Source of the DNA: an uncultured Lachnospiraceae bacterium
Lineage (GTDB): Bacteria > Bacillota > Clostridia > Lachnospirales > Lachnospiraceae
Direction: 5' to 3'
DNA length: 64,000 bases
NCBI GenBank assembly: GCA_910586125.1
Contig: CAJUHP010000003.1
Span: 73,162 to 137,161 of the forward strand
Position numbers and translations under genes: made by a program. Positions 1 through 7,988 of this stretch are shown piece after piece; position 1 is the first letter of the stretch, and each line of letters opens with the position of its first letter. The notes under the pieces are model-generated. The model had not been told where the DNA came from and searched no databases. It saw only the letters and a program-made list of their open reading frames with translations.

Positions 1-1
1 T

Positions 2-118
2 ATAAACGGCGCGGTCTATTCCGAGGACGACGTCAGCAATATGAGAAAAGCGGTCCGCAACAAGCTGGCGATTTCGCGGCAGATCGTAGATATGAATTAC
101 TATAGTTACCTTCATTAA
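2..118 (+). CDS. C-terminal end of an unknown protein
   Basis: An open frame runs into the window from the left edge and ends at TAA 116-118, giving 38 residues rich in charged and polar positions (ends NYYSYLH). I do not recognise the family. No intrinsic terminator is obvious between its stop and the mntP promoter 10 bases downstream, so read-through into the riboswitch is possible. The rest of the gene lies outside the window. Confidence 0.5.
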   Translation: MNGAVYSEDDVSNMRKAVRNKLAISRQIVDMNYYSYLH

Positions 119-127
119 AGTAGACTC

Positions 128-156
128 TTGACCGTTCCTTCTTCCCGTGGTAGAAT
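128..156 (+). promoter_or_regulatory. Vegetative promoter for the mntP leader
   Basis: TTGACC at 128-133 and TAGAAT at 151-156 are separated by exactly 17 bases, a good sigma-A match. The transcript would start just before the manganese riboswitch. Confidence 0.7.
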
Positions 157-162
157 AAGGAA

Positions 163-242
163 AAGATTAAGGGAGTAATCGGCGCGGGAGCGCAGCAAGG
201 TCAACATACTGGGCGGCGCCCTGGCTTTGCTTCAAATGATGA
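163..242 (+). promoter_or_regulatory. yybP-ykoY manganese riboswitch aptamer
   Basis: The leader contains the hallmark conserved pieces of the yybP-ykoY class in the right order: AAGGGAGTA near 168-177, then GGTCAACATAC near 199-209, and GGCTTTGC near 223-230. The segments GCAAGG and CTTTGC can pair as one aptamer helix, with a GGGC/GCCC helix inside. The class is established as a Mn2+ sensor that turns on manganese efflux genes, and the downstream gene is mntP, which fits. Boundaries are approximate. Confidence 0.9.
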
Positions 243-278
243 GACTTATCTGCATGACCTGCAGGTAAGTCTTTTTTT
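243..278 (+). terminator. Riboswitch-controlled intrinsic terminator
   Basis: The 12-base arm at 243-254 pairs with 260-271 across a 5-base loop (one T-G wobble), followed by seven T residues at 272-278. It sits directly after the aptamer and about 118 bases before mntP. This is the expected layout for transcriptional control in which Mn2+ binding prevents termination. Confidence 0.85.
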
Positions 279-395
279 ATCCTGCGGGAAATTTGCCGCA
301 GAAGAGTATGCCGGCTCCCAGCGCTGCTGGGAATAAAAGGGGATTTTGGGAGCAGCCCGCGCTGAATTTTCACCGTGAAGGAGGAACGAATACAT

Positions 396-953
396 ATGAA
401 TATTTGGGGATTGTTTTTGATCGCTGTGGGGCTGTCCATGGACGCCTTTGCTGTGTCTGTCTGCAAGGGTCTGGCAGTAGAACAGGTGAAAGGAACGCAT
501 CTGGTGACGGCGGGATTGTATTTCGGGGGATTTCAGGCGGCGATGCCTTTGGCCGGCTACCTGCTGGGAGTCAGTTTTCAGGCGGCGATTATGTTCATTG
601 ATCACTGGATCGCCTTTATCCTTCTAGGGCTGATCGGTATCAATATGATCCGGGAGGCCATGGGAAAGGAGGAAGAGAAGGTGGATGCTTCGTTCGGGCC
701 GAAAGTCATGCTGCCCATGGCGGTGGCCACCAGCATCGATGCCTTTGCTATCGGCGTAACGTTTGCTTTTCTGCAGGTGGACATTGTGCCGGCGGTAAGT
801 CTGATCGGGGCCGTCACGTTTTTATTCTCGGCGGCCGGCGTCAAGATCGGAAATGTATTTGGAGCCAAATACAAAGCAAAGGCAGAGTTTTTCGGCGGCG
901 TAATACTGGTTTTGATGGGAATCAAGATTTTAGCAGAGCATCTTCTTGGCTGA
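396..953 (+). CDS. mntP: Manganese efflux pump MntP
   Basis: This 185-residue, very hydrophobic integral membrane protein has the duplicated MntP signature: SMDAFAVSV near residues 14-22 and a second SIDAFAIG in the C-terminal half, whose aspartates are the conserved intramembrane acids of the family. It is expected to export Mn2+ across the cytoplasmic membrane to prevent manganese toxicity. I chose the ATG at 396, which follows GAAGGAGG at a normal distance, over an upstream GTG at 375 that overlaps the Shine-Dalgarno region. Expression is almost certainly governed by the riboswitch and terminator upstream. Confidence 0.93.
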   Translation: MNIWGLFLIAVGLSMDAFAVSVCKGLAVEQVKGTHLVTAGLYFGGFQAAMPLAGYLLGVSFQAAIMFIDHWIAFILLGLIGINMIREAMGKEEEKVDASFGPKVMLPMAVATSIDAFAIGVTFAFLQVDIVPAVSLIGAVTFLFSAAGVKIGNVFGAKYKAKAEFFGGVILVLMGIKILAEHLLG

Positions 954-986
954 AAGAGAGCCGGATATGCAAAAACAGCAGAGAAA

Positions 987-1026
987 GAGGGTGCTGCAAT
1001 TCTCCCTTTGCAGCACCCTCTTTTTT
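987..1026 (+). terminator. Intrinsic terminator after mntP
   Basis: A perfect 13-base stem (987-999 with 1008-1020) with an 8-base loop is followed by six T residues. It lies between mntP and the convergent small gene at 1053-1346 and may serve both strands. Confidence 0.9.
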
Positions 1027-1052
1027 AATGTCCCGCATGATTTCTCCGGCTG

Positions 1053-1346
1053 TTATTTCTGTGAGGCTGTGTTGTTCTGCATCATGGACTGGATCATCTG
1101 GAAGCGCTTGCGTTCCTCCGGTTCCAGACGTTTTTCCATCTCCGAAAAAATCAATTGGGTTTCTTCATCCGTGAAAGCAATACCCATCTGGGAAGCCTTG
1201 GCGTTGACGGCCAGAAAGAAGGGCATCAGCGTTTCCTTGTTCTGCTTTTGCATTTCGCTTAAAATCTGCTCCAGAAAGACCATTTTGAGCGGGCTGATTT
1301 TAGCGAACGCCGGGTTATTTTTTAGTTGATCCATAGATGATTGCAT
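1053..1346 (-). CDS. Small conserved-looking protein of unknown function
   Basis: The product is a 97-residue soluble protein, predicted mostly helical and rich in Met, Gln and Lys, with no membrane segment or signal peptide. The start ATG at 1346 is preceded by a clean AGGAGG six bases upstream. It lies 34 bases downstream of the gene at 1381-1836 on the same strand. Both proteins share an amphipathic Met/Gln-rich style, so they probably form a two-gene operon. I do not recognise the family and infer no function. Confidence 0.7.
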   Translation of the reverse strand: MQSSMDQLKNNPAFAKISPLKMVFLEQILSEMQKQNKETLMPFFLAVNAKASQMGIAFTDEETQLIFSEMEKRLEPEERKRFQMIQSMMQNNTASQK

Positions 1347-1380
1347 GGAAAACCTCCTGTTTGTTGGCGATGGGGCTGTC

Positions 1381-1836
1381 TTATGACTGCGGATTCATGA
1401 AATCCATTCCCTGAAACATAGTACTGTAAGTGTCGAACATAGCGGCCTGTTCGGGCGGCAGCATCTCCTTGATGAGATCCATGGGAGACAGAGGTCCGGA
1501 GGCTTTTTGCTGCAGATCGGAAAATTTCTGGTACAGCTTCATCGCCTCCATGGCGCTTTTCATCTGATCCAGAGCGGCGCTTTCTGCCGGGCCGCCGTAA
1601 GGCCGCAGGGCCTCAATCAATTTTTCCGGCGGGGGCATCGCCTGTCTGGGCCAGGGCGGCGGCTTGTCGGGGGTCTGAAACAGGGCGATGGCGTTCTGCA
1701 GTTCCTGCATCTGGATATAGATGGCGGCCCACTGCTGCATGGACGGCTCCAGAAACGGAAGAAAAGCCTTCATCATCTGAAGGCTGCTGCTGCCGATCAG
1801 CTCGTCAAATTCCGTCATCTGCAAAGAGTCTTTCAT
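1381..1836 (-). CDS. Unknown helical protein, first gene of a two-gene unit
   Basis: This is a 151-residue soluble protein with a helical N-terminal half, a proline-rich turn near the middle (KPPPWPRQAMPPPEK) and a C-terminal helical segment. I placed the start at ATG 1836, where the sequence becomes protein-like. The AAGGAGG upstream has a rather long spacing of about 13 bases, so the start is not certain. The open frame extends further upstream without protein-like character. It sits head-to-tail with the 97-residue gene. No recognised domain. Confidence 0.65.
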   Translation of the reverse strand: MKDSLQMTEFDELIGSSSLQMMKAFLPFLEPSMQQWAAIYIQMQELQNAIALFQTPDKPPPWPRQAMPPPEKLIEALRPYGGPAESAALDQMKSAMEAMKLYQKFSDLQQKASGPLSPMDLIKEMLPPEQAAMFDTYSTMFQGMDFMNPQS

Positions 1837-2115
1837 GGCCGTCGTCTTTCCTCCTTTTGCCTGTCCGGTGAACGGCCTTGACGGCTGTCCGGTATCCGTA
1901 CGCTGCTGTGTTGCCGCGTTTGGGCACACGGCGGTTGCCTGGTGCTTTCAAAGTAATATATGCGCCTTGGCCGTCTTCTATGACAGTCCAATTTTTGATT
2001 CGGCCCTTTTCTTTGTCATTGGTGTCCCTTCAAACCTTTTCGCACAGTCTGGTGGCAGGAGGCCGTGCGGCTTCATAAAATAAAACGGGGACCCGAAGCG
2101 GAAGGAGACTGCATT

Positions 2116-2292
2116 TTGAAGCACAAACTGATTATTGACGGAAACGCTGTGTATGAGATCGACGACGACTGTCTGGCCTGTCTGCAGGCAGAGGAACAGT
2201 GGGAAGAGAAACGCGAGGCAGAGACGAGAAACGGCGAGAGGAGGCTTTCCTATCCGCCGTATGGGAAAACAGAAAAATCAAGAGAAAAATGA
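2116..2292 (+). CDS. Small acidic protein with a TTG start
   Basis: The 58-residue product begins LKHKLIIDGNAVYEIDDDC, followed by a charged Glu/Arg-rich tail. GAAGGAGA at 2101-2108 supports the TTG at 2116; the open frame extends to 2065 but that part is not protein-like. Small proteins with a similar KLIIDGNAVYEID start seem familiar from Lachnospiraceae, but I cannot assign a function. It has no membrane segment and lies just upstream of the arginine operon promoter region, on the same strand. Confidence 0.55.
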   Translation: MKHKLIIDGNAVYEIDDDCLACLQAEEQWEEKREAETRNGERRLSYPPYGKTEKSREK

Positions 2293-2364
2293 CGAAACCT
2301 CCTCTTGCCGATTTCTTTTCTTAGGAGTATAATACGGGTTGGCGCGGCGATTGCCCGTTGACTT

Positions 2365-2382
2365 TATGAATAAAAATACATT
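2365..2382 (+). promoter_or_regulatory. ArgR/AhrC operator (ARG box 1)
   Basis: The 18-base site TATGAATAAAAATACATT matches the ARG box consensus TNTGNATWWWWATNCANA at every defined position but the last. It lies 16 bases upstream of the argC promoter -35 element. Arginine-bound ArgR would be expected to repress the operon here. Confidence 0.8.
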
Positions 2383-2398
2383 AAAACCGATATTATTC

Positions 2399-2426
2399 TT
2401 GACTATATGCAGAAATGATGTATAAT
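2399..2426 (+). promoter_or_regulatory. argC operon promoter
   Basis: TTGACT (2399-2404) and TATAAT (2421-2426) have a 16-base spacer. The transcript would carry a leader of about 120 bases before argC, including a small ACGGT/ACCGT inverted repeat near 2438-2454. Confidence 0.75.
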
Positions 2427-2434
2427 TATAAAAA
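2417..2434 (+). promoter_or_regulatory. ArgR/AhrC operator (ARG box 2) over the -10
   Basis: The core GTATAATTATAA matches 11 of 12 positions of the ARG box core GNATWWWWATNC and covers the -10 element of the argC promoter. Together with box 1 it makes a two-site operator with centres about 52 bases apart, typical of hexameric ArgR binding. Confidence 0.6.
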
Positions 2435-2553
2435 TCAACGGTAAACCAAACCGTATTCCAGAAGGATGGCTCTTTTTGGGGAAAGAGAGCGGGATAGTAA
2501 GCGCGGCATGTTGCGGTGCAATCCGACGGGAACAGCAGAGAGGACGAGATACC

Positions 2554-3483
2554 ATGACAAAAATATATATTGACGGGAGCGCGGGAACGACAGGGCTGCG
2601 GATAAGGGAGCGGCTGGCGGCAAGGCGGGATATAGAAATTCTGACTTTGCCGGACGCGCTGAGAAAGGATGAAGAAGCCAGAAGAGCGCGGATGAATGAA
2701 TCGGACATCACTTTTTTCTGTCTGCCGGATGCGGCGGCCTTGGAGGCCGAGGCGCTGGTGACAGAGCCTCATGTCCGGATCATTGACACTTCCACGGCGC
2801 ACAGAACCAAACCGGGCTGGCACTATGGCTTTGCGGAGCTGTCGCGCGGCCATCGGGAGGGTTTACTGCGGGCGAAGCGGGTCAGCGTACCGGGCTGTCA
2901 CGCCAGCGGTTTTCTTGCGCTGGTCTATCCGCTGGCAGCCGGCGGGATTCTTCCCGCGGACTATCCGCTGGTTTGCTACTCCGTCACTGGCTACAGCGGC
3001 GGCGGCAAGAAGATGATCGCCGCCTATCAGGACCCGGAGCGGGAGGAAGAACTGGGAAGTCCCAGACAGTACGGCGTGACGCAGCAGCACAAGCATCTGA
3101 AGGAGATGCAAGCGGTGCCGGGGCTTTTGCGGGAACCGATATTTGCACCGGTTGTTGCGGATTATTACAGCGGGATGGTGGTATCGGTGCCGCTGTACCG
3201 CCATCTTTTAAATGGAAAGCAGACGCCGGAAAGTCTGCGTGAATATTTCCGGAACTATTATGAGGGCCAGCCGCTGATGTATGTGGCGGATGAGGTTCCC
3301 TCCTTTATCGGAGCGAATACGCTTGCGGGAAAGGATACCATGGAGATTCTGGTATCCGGCAGCGACGAGAGAATTCTTCTGGCAGCCCGTTTTGACAATC
3401 TGGGCAAGGGCGCGTCGGGAGCGGCGATCCAGTGTATGAATCTTATGCTGGGCGTGCCGGAGACTACAGGTTTGGAGATGTGA
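2554..3483 (+). CDS. argC: N-acetyl-gamma-glutamyl-phosphate reductase (short, type 2 form)
   Basis: This enzyme reduces N-acetylglutamyl phosphate to the semialdehyde with NADPH, the third step of arginine synthesis. The 309-residue protein has an N-terminal Rossmann-like stretch (IYIDGSAGTTGLRI, residues 4-17) and the catalytic cysteine C115 in SVPGCHASGF. Its length and motif spelling fit the shorter AGPR type 2 subfamily rather than the roughly 345-residue type 1 form. ATG 2554 follows AGAGAGGA. It is the first gene of argCJBDF and lies 4 bases from argJ, downstream of two ARG boxes. Confidence 0.93.
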   Translation: MTKIYIDGSAGTTGLRIRERLAARRDIEILTLPDALRKDEEARRARMNESDITFFCLPDAAALEAEALVTEPHVRIIDTSTAHRTKPGWHYGFAELSRGHREGLLRAKRVSVPGCHASGFLALVYPLAAGGILPADYPLVCYSVTGYSGGGKKMIAAYQDPEREEELGSPRQYGVTQQHKHLKEMQAVPGLLREPIFAPVVADYYSGMVVSVPLYRHLLNGKQTPESLREYFRNYYEGQPLMYVADEVPSFIGANTLAGKDTMEILVSGSDERILLAARFDNLGKGASGAAIQCMNLMLGVPETTGLEM

Positions 3484-3487
3484 GAAC

Positions 3488-4711
3488 ATGATACAGAAAG
3501 CAGAAGGGGGCGTTTGCGCGCCCAAAGGTTTTAAGGCAAACGGAATTCACTGCGGAATCCGCAAAAACAAGACAAAACGGGATCTGGCTCTGATCGTCAG
3601 CGAGCGCCGGGCTTCGGCGGCGGCGGTCTACACGACCAACCTGGTGAAGGGAGCTCCCATCGCGGTGACGAAGGCTCATATCGCGGACGGCTATGCGCAG
3701 GCCATGATCTGCAACAGCGGCAACGCCAACACCTGCAACGCGGACGGGGTCCAGATTGCCGAAGGTATGTGCGCGCTGGTGGAACAAGCTGCCGGGATTC
3801 CCGCCGGCGACGTGATTGTGGCCTCCACCGGCGTGATCGGACAGCCTCTGAGCTTAGAGCCGATCGCTGCCGGTATGAAGGAGCTGGCCGAAGGACTGTC
3901 GGAAGGACCGGAGGGAAGCGGGCGTGCTGCGGCGGCGATTATGACGACGGACACAGTGGCAAAGGAGGTCGCCTGTACCTTTTCGGCAGGCGGCAGGACG
4001 TGTACGCTGGGAGGGATCGCCAAAGGCTCCGGCATGATCCATCCAAATATGGCTACCATGCTGGTCTTTTTGACTACCGATGCCGCCATTGCTCCCGAAA
4101 TGCTGAAAAAAGCGATCCTGGCCGATATTCAGGACAGTTTTCATATGATGAGCGTTGACGGCGATACTTCCACAAACGATATGCTGTCGATCATGGCAAA
4201 CGGCATGGCCGGGAATGCGGAGATTACCGAGGAGGGAGAGGACTTCGACGCATTCTGCGCCGGACTGCAGACCGTGACCAGGCAGTTGTGCCGGATCATG
4301 GCAAAGGACGGCGAGGGCGCCACAAGGCTGATTGAGTGCCATGTCAATGCTGCGCCGGATAAGACGACCGCCCGCACCGTGGCCAAGAGCGTGATTTGTT
4401 CGACGCTGTTTAAGAGCGCAGTTTTTGGGGCCGATGCCAACTGGGGCCGGGTGCTGTGCGCCATCGGTTACAGCGGGGCCAGCGTGGACGTGACGAAGAT
4501 TGACGTGGATTTTGTCTCCGGCAGCGGCAGCGTTGCCGTGTGCCGCGGCGGCAGCGGCATTCCTTTTTCCGAGGAGAAGGCAAAAGAAGTGCTTTCGGAC
4601 GACGAGATTCAGGTGCAGATTGGCCTGAACGACGGGACGGAGAGCGCGGTGGCCTGGGGCTGTGACCTGACCTACGATTATGTGAAAATCAACGGGGATT
4701 ACCGGACGTAA
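3488..4711 (+). CDS. argJ: Bifunctional glutamate N-acetyltransferase / amino-acid acetyltransferase
   Basis: ArgJ transfers the acetyl group from N-acetylornithine to glutamate, recycling it, and in bifunctional forms also acetylates glutamate from acetyl-CoA. The 407-residue length is typical. The autoprocessing site is visible as KGSGMIHPNMATML, with T190 as the N-terminal nucleophile of the beta chain after cleavage between A189 and T190. CNSGNANTCN (residues 75-84) is the conserved N-terminal motif. It is translated 4 bases after argC. Its presence means the pathway uses the cyclic acetyl route and needs no argE. Confidence 0.95.
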   Translation: MIQKAEGGVCAPKGFKANGIHCGIRKNKTKRDLALIVSERRASAAAVYTTNLVKGAPIAVTKAHIADGYAQAMICNSGNANTCNADGVQIAEGMCALVEQAAGIPAGDVIVASTGVIGQPLSLEPIAAGMKELAEGLSEGPEGSGRAAAAIMTTDTVAKEVACTFSAGGRTCTLGGIAKGSGMIHPNMATMLVFLTTDAAIAPEMLKKAILADIQDSFHMMSVDGDTSTNDMLSIMANGMAGNAEITEEGEDFDAFCAGLQTVTRQLCRIMAKDGEGATRLIECHVNAAPDKTTARTVAKSVICSTLFKSAVFGADANWGRVLCAIGYSGASVDVTKIDVDFVSGSGSVAVCRGGSGIPFSEEKAKEVLSDDEIQVQIGLNDGTESAVAWGCDLTYDYVKINGDYRT

Positions 4712-4782
4712 CTGGACGTAAGCGGGCGAGGCAGAGCGGCGGTCCGGGACAGAGAGACAGCCGCCGGCAAAGGGAGAGAGGA

Positions 4783-5628
4783 ATGGACAATTCGCTGAGA
4801 GCGCAGGTGCTGATACATGCCCTGCCTTTTATTCAAAAATATACGGACAAGATTGTCGTGGTCAAATACGGCGGGAACGCCATGGTCAACGAGGAACTGA
4901 AAAAGGCGGTTATGAACGACGTGGTTCTGCTTTCTTTGGTGGGAATCCGGGTGGTGCTGGTCCACGGCGGCGGCCCGGAGATTTCGGATACCTTAAAGCA
5001 GATGGATATCCCGTCGAAATTTGCCGGCGGCCTGCGGGTGACGGACAGAGAAACCATGAACGTGGTGCAGATGGTGCTGGCCGGCAAGGTCAATAAAGAT
5101 CTGGTCAATCTGTTGCAGTGTACCGGAGGAAAAGCGCTGGGACTGTCCGGCATCGACGGCCATATGATGGAAGCCAAGCAGATGGATGAGGTTCACGGCT
5201 ATGTCGGAGAGATTACGTTGGTGAATACCCAGGTGATTTTGGACGTGCTGGACGCGGGGTATATACCGGTGATTTCCACCATCGGATGCGACGCGCAGGG
5301 AAACGTCTACAATATCAACGCCGATACGGCGGCGGCGCGCATTGCTGGCAGCCTGAAGGCGGAGAGCCTGCTTTCGATGACCGACATCTGCGGGCTGATG
5401 CGGGATCCCTCCGATCCCTCCACATTGATTCCGCACGTCTATGTCAGCGATATCCCGGAGCTGATCGGCAACGGTATTATCAGCGGAGGCATGATCCCCA
5501 AGATTGCCTGCTGCCAGGAGGCGATCCGCCGCGGCGTAAAAAAAGTCTTTATCGTGGACGGGCGCGTGCCGCATTCCCTTCTGATCGAGCTGTTTACCGA
5601 CGAGGGGCTGGGTACCATGTTTGTGTGA
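4783..5628 (+). CDS. argB: Acetylglutamate kinase
   Basis: ArgB phosphorylates N-acetylglutamate with ATP, the second step of arginine synthesis. The 281-residue protein shows the amino-acid kinase fold signatures VVKYGGNAMV (residues 26-35) and HGGGPEI (61-67), and the C-terminal SGGMIPK substrate/nucleotide motif. A GGGAGAGAGG Shine-Dalgarno region precedes ATG 4783. The 71-base gap after argJ contains no terminator, so it stays in the operon. Whether the enzyme is feedback-inhibited by arginine cannot be read with certainty. Confidence 0.95.
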   Translation: MDNSLRAQVLIHALPFIQKYTDKIVVVKYGGNAMVNEELKKAVMNDVVLLSLVGIRVVLVHGGGPEISDTLKQMDIPSKFAGGLRVTDRETMNVVQMVLAGKVNKDLVNLLQCTGGKALGLSGIDGHMMEAKQMDEVHGYVGEITLVNTQVILDVLDAGYIPVISTIGCDAQGNVYNINADTAAARIAGSLKAESLLSMTDICGLMRDPSDPSTLIPHVYVSDIPELIGNGIISGGMIPKIACCQEAIRRGVKKVFIVDGRVPHSLLIELFTDEGLGTMFV

Positions 5629-5735
5629 CCGAGGCACAAAAAGCGTGCAGCCGCGTATGTGCGGGGAAAATCTGCCGCAGGGCAGGTGTAATGGATGGAA
5701 AGGAGAGGCTGCGGGGCAGGAGTAGCCAAACAACT

Positions 5736-6896
5736 ATGAATATACAGGAAATAGACCGGCAGTATATAGCGGGGACTTACCGGCGGGTGCCCCTTACAAT
5801 AACGCAAGGACACGGCTCCTGGTTGACCAGTGAGAACGGACAGGCGTATATCGACCTGGGCAGCGGCATCGCCGTCAATACGTTCGGGGCCTCTGACCCC
5901 GGCTGGATTGAGGCGGTGACGGCGCAGCTTGGCAAGCTGCAGCATACGTCAAATTATTACTATACCGAACCGATGGCCAGGCTGGCGGAAATGCTTTGTG
6001 AGCGCACGGGTATGTCGTCGGTCTTTTTCTCCAATTCCGGGGCCGAGGCCAATGAATGTGCGATCAAGGGGGCCAGAAAGTATTCGTTTGACCGGTACGG
6101 GAAGGGCCGCAGCAAGATTATCACACTGCAAAACAGCTTTCACGGCAGAACGGTCACTACGCTGGCGGCGACAGGACAGGACAGCCTGCATCAGTTTTTT
6201 GATCCTTTCACGGAAGGCTTTGTCCATGTGCCGGCGGGAGACAGAGAGGCTTTGGAGGCGTCCGCGGATGAGAGCTGCTGTGCCGTTATGCTGGAACTGA
6301 TCCAGGGCGAGGGCGGCGTTCGTGTGCTGGAGCCGTCGTACGTAAATTTTGTGAGAGAGCTGGCAGAGAAACGGGATCTTCTGGTTATTGTGGATGAGGT
6401 GCAGACCGGAAACGGGCGTACCGGAAAACTGTACGCGCATATGCACTATGGCTTTGTGCCGGATATCATGTCCACGGCCAAGGGATTGGCTGGCGGCCTT
6501 CCGCTTGGCGCGACGTTGTTTCACGAAAAGACGAGGGATGTGCTGACGGCGGGAACGCATGGCTCCACATTCGGCGGCAATCCGGTGTGCGCGGCGGCAG
6601 CAGTCTATATTCTGTCGCATCTGGATGAAGCGCTGCTTTCGCAGGTTGCCGAAAAAGGAGCGTTTATCCGCCGAGAGCTGGAGGGACTTCGCGGCGTGGA
6701 GGAGGTCACGGGCATGGGTTTGATGACCGGCGTCAAGCTGAAGAAGGACTTGAATGAGACGGTGGCGCGGTGCCGGGATAAGGGCGTTCTCGTGCTGACA
6801 GCTCATGACAGGCTGCGTCTGCTGCCGCCTTTGAATATTCCGTTTCCGGTGTTAGAACAGGCTGTCGCAATTATAAAGGAGGTAATCGAGGAATGA
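5736..6896 (+). CDS. argD: Acetylornithine aminotransferase
   Basis: This PLP enzyme converts N-acetylglutamate semialdehyde and glutamate to N-acetylornithine. It has 386 residues, typical of ArgD. Visible class-III aminotransferase motifs are SNSGAEANE (residues 99-107), NSFHGRT (133-139), VDEVQTGNGRTG (219-230) and STAKGLAGGLPLGA with PLP lysine K249. I chose ATG 5736; the open frame continues upstream into argB but that part is a shadow. The stop overlaps the argF start by four bases (ATGA), indicating translational coupling. Confidence 0.94.
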   Translation: MNIQEIDRQYIAGTYRRVPLTITQGHGSWLTSENGQAYIDLGSGIAVNTFGASDPGWIEAVTAQLGKLQHTSNYYYTEPMARLAEMLCERTGMSSVFFSNSGAEANECAIKGARKYSFDRYGKGRSKIITLQNSFHGRTVTTLAATGQDSLHQFFDPFTEGFVHVPAGDREALEASADESCCAVMLELIQGEGGVRVLEPSYVNFVRELAEKRDLLVIVDEVQTGNGRTGKLYAHMHYGFVPDIMSTAKGLAGGLPLGATLFHEKTRDVLTAGTHGSTFGGNPVCAAAAVYILSHLDEALLSQVAEKGAFIRRELEGLRGVEEVTGMGLMTGVKLKKDLNETVARCRDKGVLVLTAHDRLRLLPPLNIPFPVLEQAVAIIKEVIEE

Positions 6897-7801
6897 AGCA
6901 TTTACTGAAACTGCAGGATCTGACCCAGAAGGAGATTCTGGAGCTGTTAAACATCGCGGATCAGTTGAAGTTTGAGAGGAAGAACGGGATCACGCATCCT
7001 CTGTTAGCCGGCAAGACGCTGGGAATGATCTTTCAAAAATCTTCGACCAGAACCCGCGTATCCTTTGAGGTCGGAATGTACGAGCTAGGCGGAAAAGCTC
7101 TGTTTTTAAGCTCCCATGACCTGCAGATCGGCAGAGGCGAGCCGGTGCAGGATACGGCCCGCGTGCTGTCCAGATATCTGGATGGCATTATGATCCGCAC
7201 CTTTGCCCAGGAGGAAGTGGAGGATCTGGCGAAGTACGGTTCGATTCCGATTATCAACGGTCTGACCGATTATGCTCATCCCTGCCAGGTGCTGGCGGAT
7301 CTGATGACGATCCGGGAGATCAAGCACAGCTTTACCGGGCGCAAGCTCTGCTTTATCGGGGACGGCAACAATATGGCGAATTCCCTGATTGCCGGCGGAA
7401 TCAAGCTGGGGATGGCGGTCAGCGTGGCCTGCCCCGACGGCTACCGGCCCGACGCCGCGCTCTGCGAGTGGGCCTCGCAGAACGGTTCCTTCCAGTGTAC
7501 GCCGGATGTGCTCTCTGCGGCTGCGGACGCGGATGTGCTGTATACGGATGTCTGGGCTTCGATGGGGCAGGAGGATGAGGCGGCAGAGAGACGCCGGATC
7601 TTCGGCGGCGTGTATCAGATCAACGACGCGGTCATGGCTGCGGCCAAACCGGACGCTATGGTGCTTCATTGCCTGCCGGCTCACCGGGAGGAGGAGATCA
7701 CGGCCAAGGTGTTTGAGGAACATGCGGACGAGATTTTTGAGGAGGCCGAAAACCGGCTGCATGCGCAGAAGGCTGTGCTGGTGAAGCTGATGAAGGATTG
7801 A
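6893..7801 (+). CDS. argF: Ornithine carbamoyltransferase
   Basis: ArgF makes citrulline from ornithine and carbamoyl phosphate. The 302-residue protein carries the carbamoyl-phosphate motif SSTRTR near residues 50-55, an HPCQVLAD-type motif (here YAHPCQVLAD) in the middle, and the ornithine loop HCLPAHR at 259-265. The start overlaps argD by four bases. It is the last gene of the operon and is followed by an intrinsic terminator. argG and argH, needed to finish arginine, are not in this window. Confidence 0.95.
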   Translation: MKHLLKLQDLTQKEILELLNIADQLKFERKNGITHPLLAGKTLGMIFQKSSTRTRVSFEVGMYELGGKALFLSSHDLQIGRGEPVQDTARVLSRYLDGIMIRTFAQEEVEDLAKYGSIPIINGLTDYAHPCQVLADLMTIREIKHSFTGRKLCFIGDGNNMANSLIAGGIKLGMAVSVACPDGYRPDAALCEWASQNGSFQCTPDVLSAAADADVLYTDVWASMGQEDEAAERRRIFGGVYQINDAVMAAAKPDAMVLHCLPAHREEEITAKVFEEHADEIFEEAENRLHAQKAVLVKLMKD

Positions 7802-7822
7802 GTTGGATTTTAGAAAGAGAAG

Positions 7823-7859
7823 CAGGACAAACCATGTGTTATGGAATGTCCTGTTTTTT
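7823..7859 (+). terminator. Terminator of the arginine operon
   Basis: CAGGACA (7823-7829) pairs with TGTCCTG (7847-7853), with an inner CCAT/ATGG helix extending the stem, followed by six T residues. Confidence 0.85.
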
Positions 7860-7988
7860 GCTTATATAGATGGGAGGACATACCGGCCGCGGTGAAAGAA
7901 AAAATCCAGAAAGTATTTTACAATCGGGAAAAATGTGGTATTCTATAATGCAGGCGCCCCTTGAAGGCATCAGGAAGGAGAAACGATC

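Noticed and set aside
5286..5735. Extended N-terminus of argD reaching into argB
   Set aside because: The extra residues overlap argB coding and resemble no aminotransferase. The ATG at 5736 gives the normal length.
7917..7949. glnS promoter TTTACA/TATAAT
   Set aside because: The two boxes are 21 bases apart, too far for a standard promoter; only the -10 box looks plausible.
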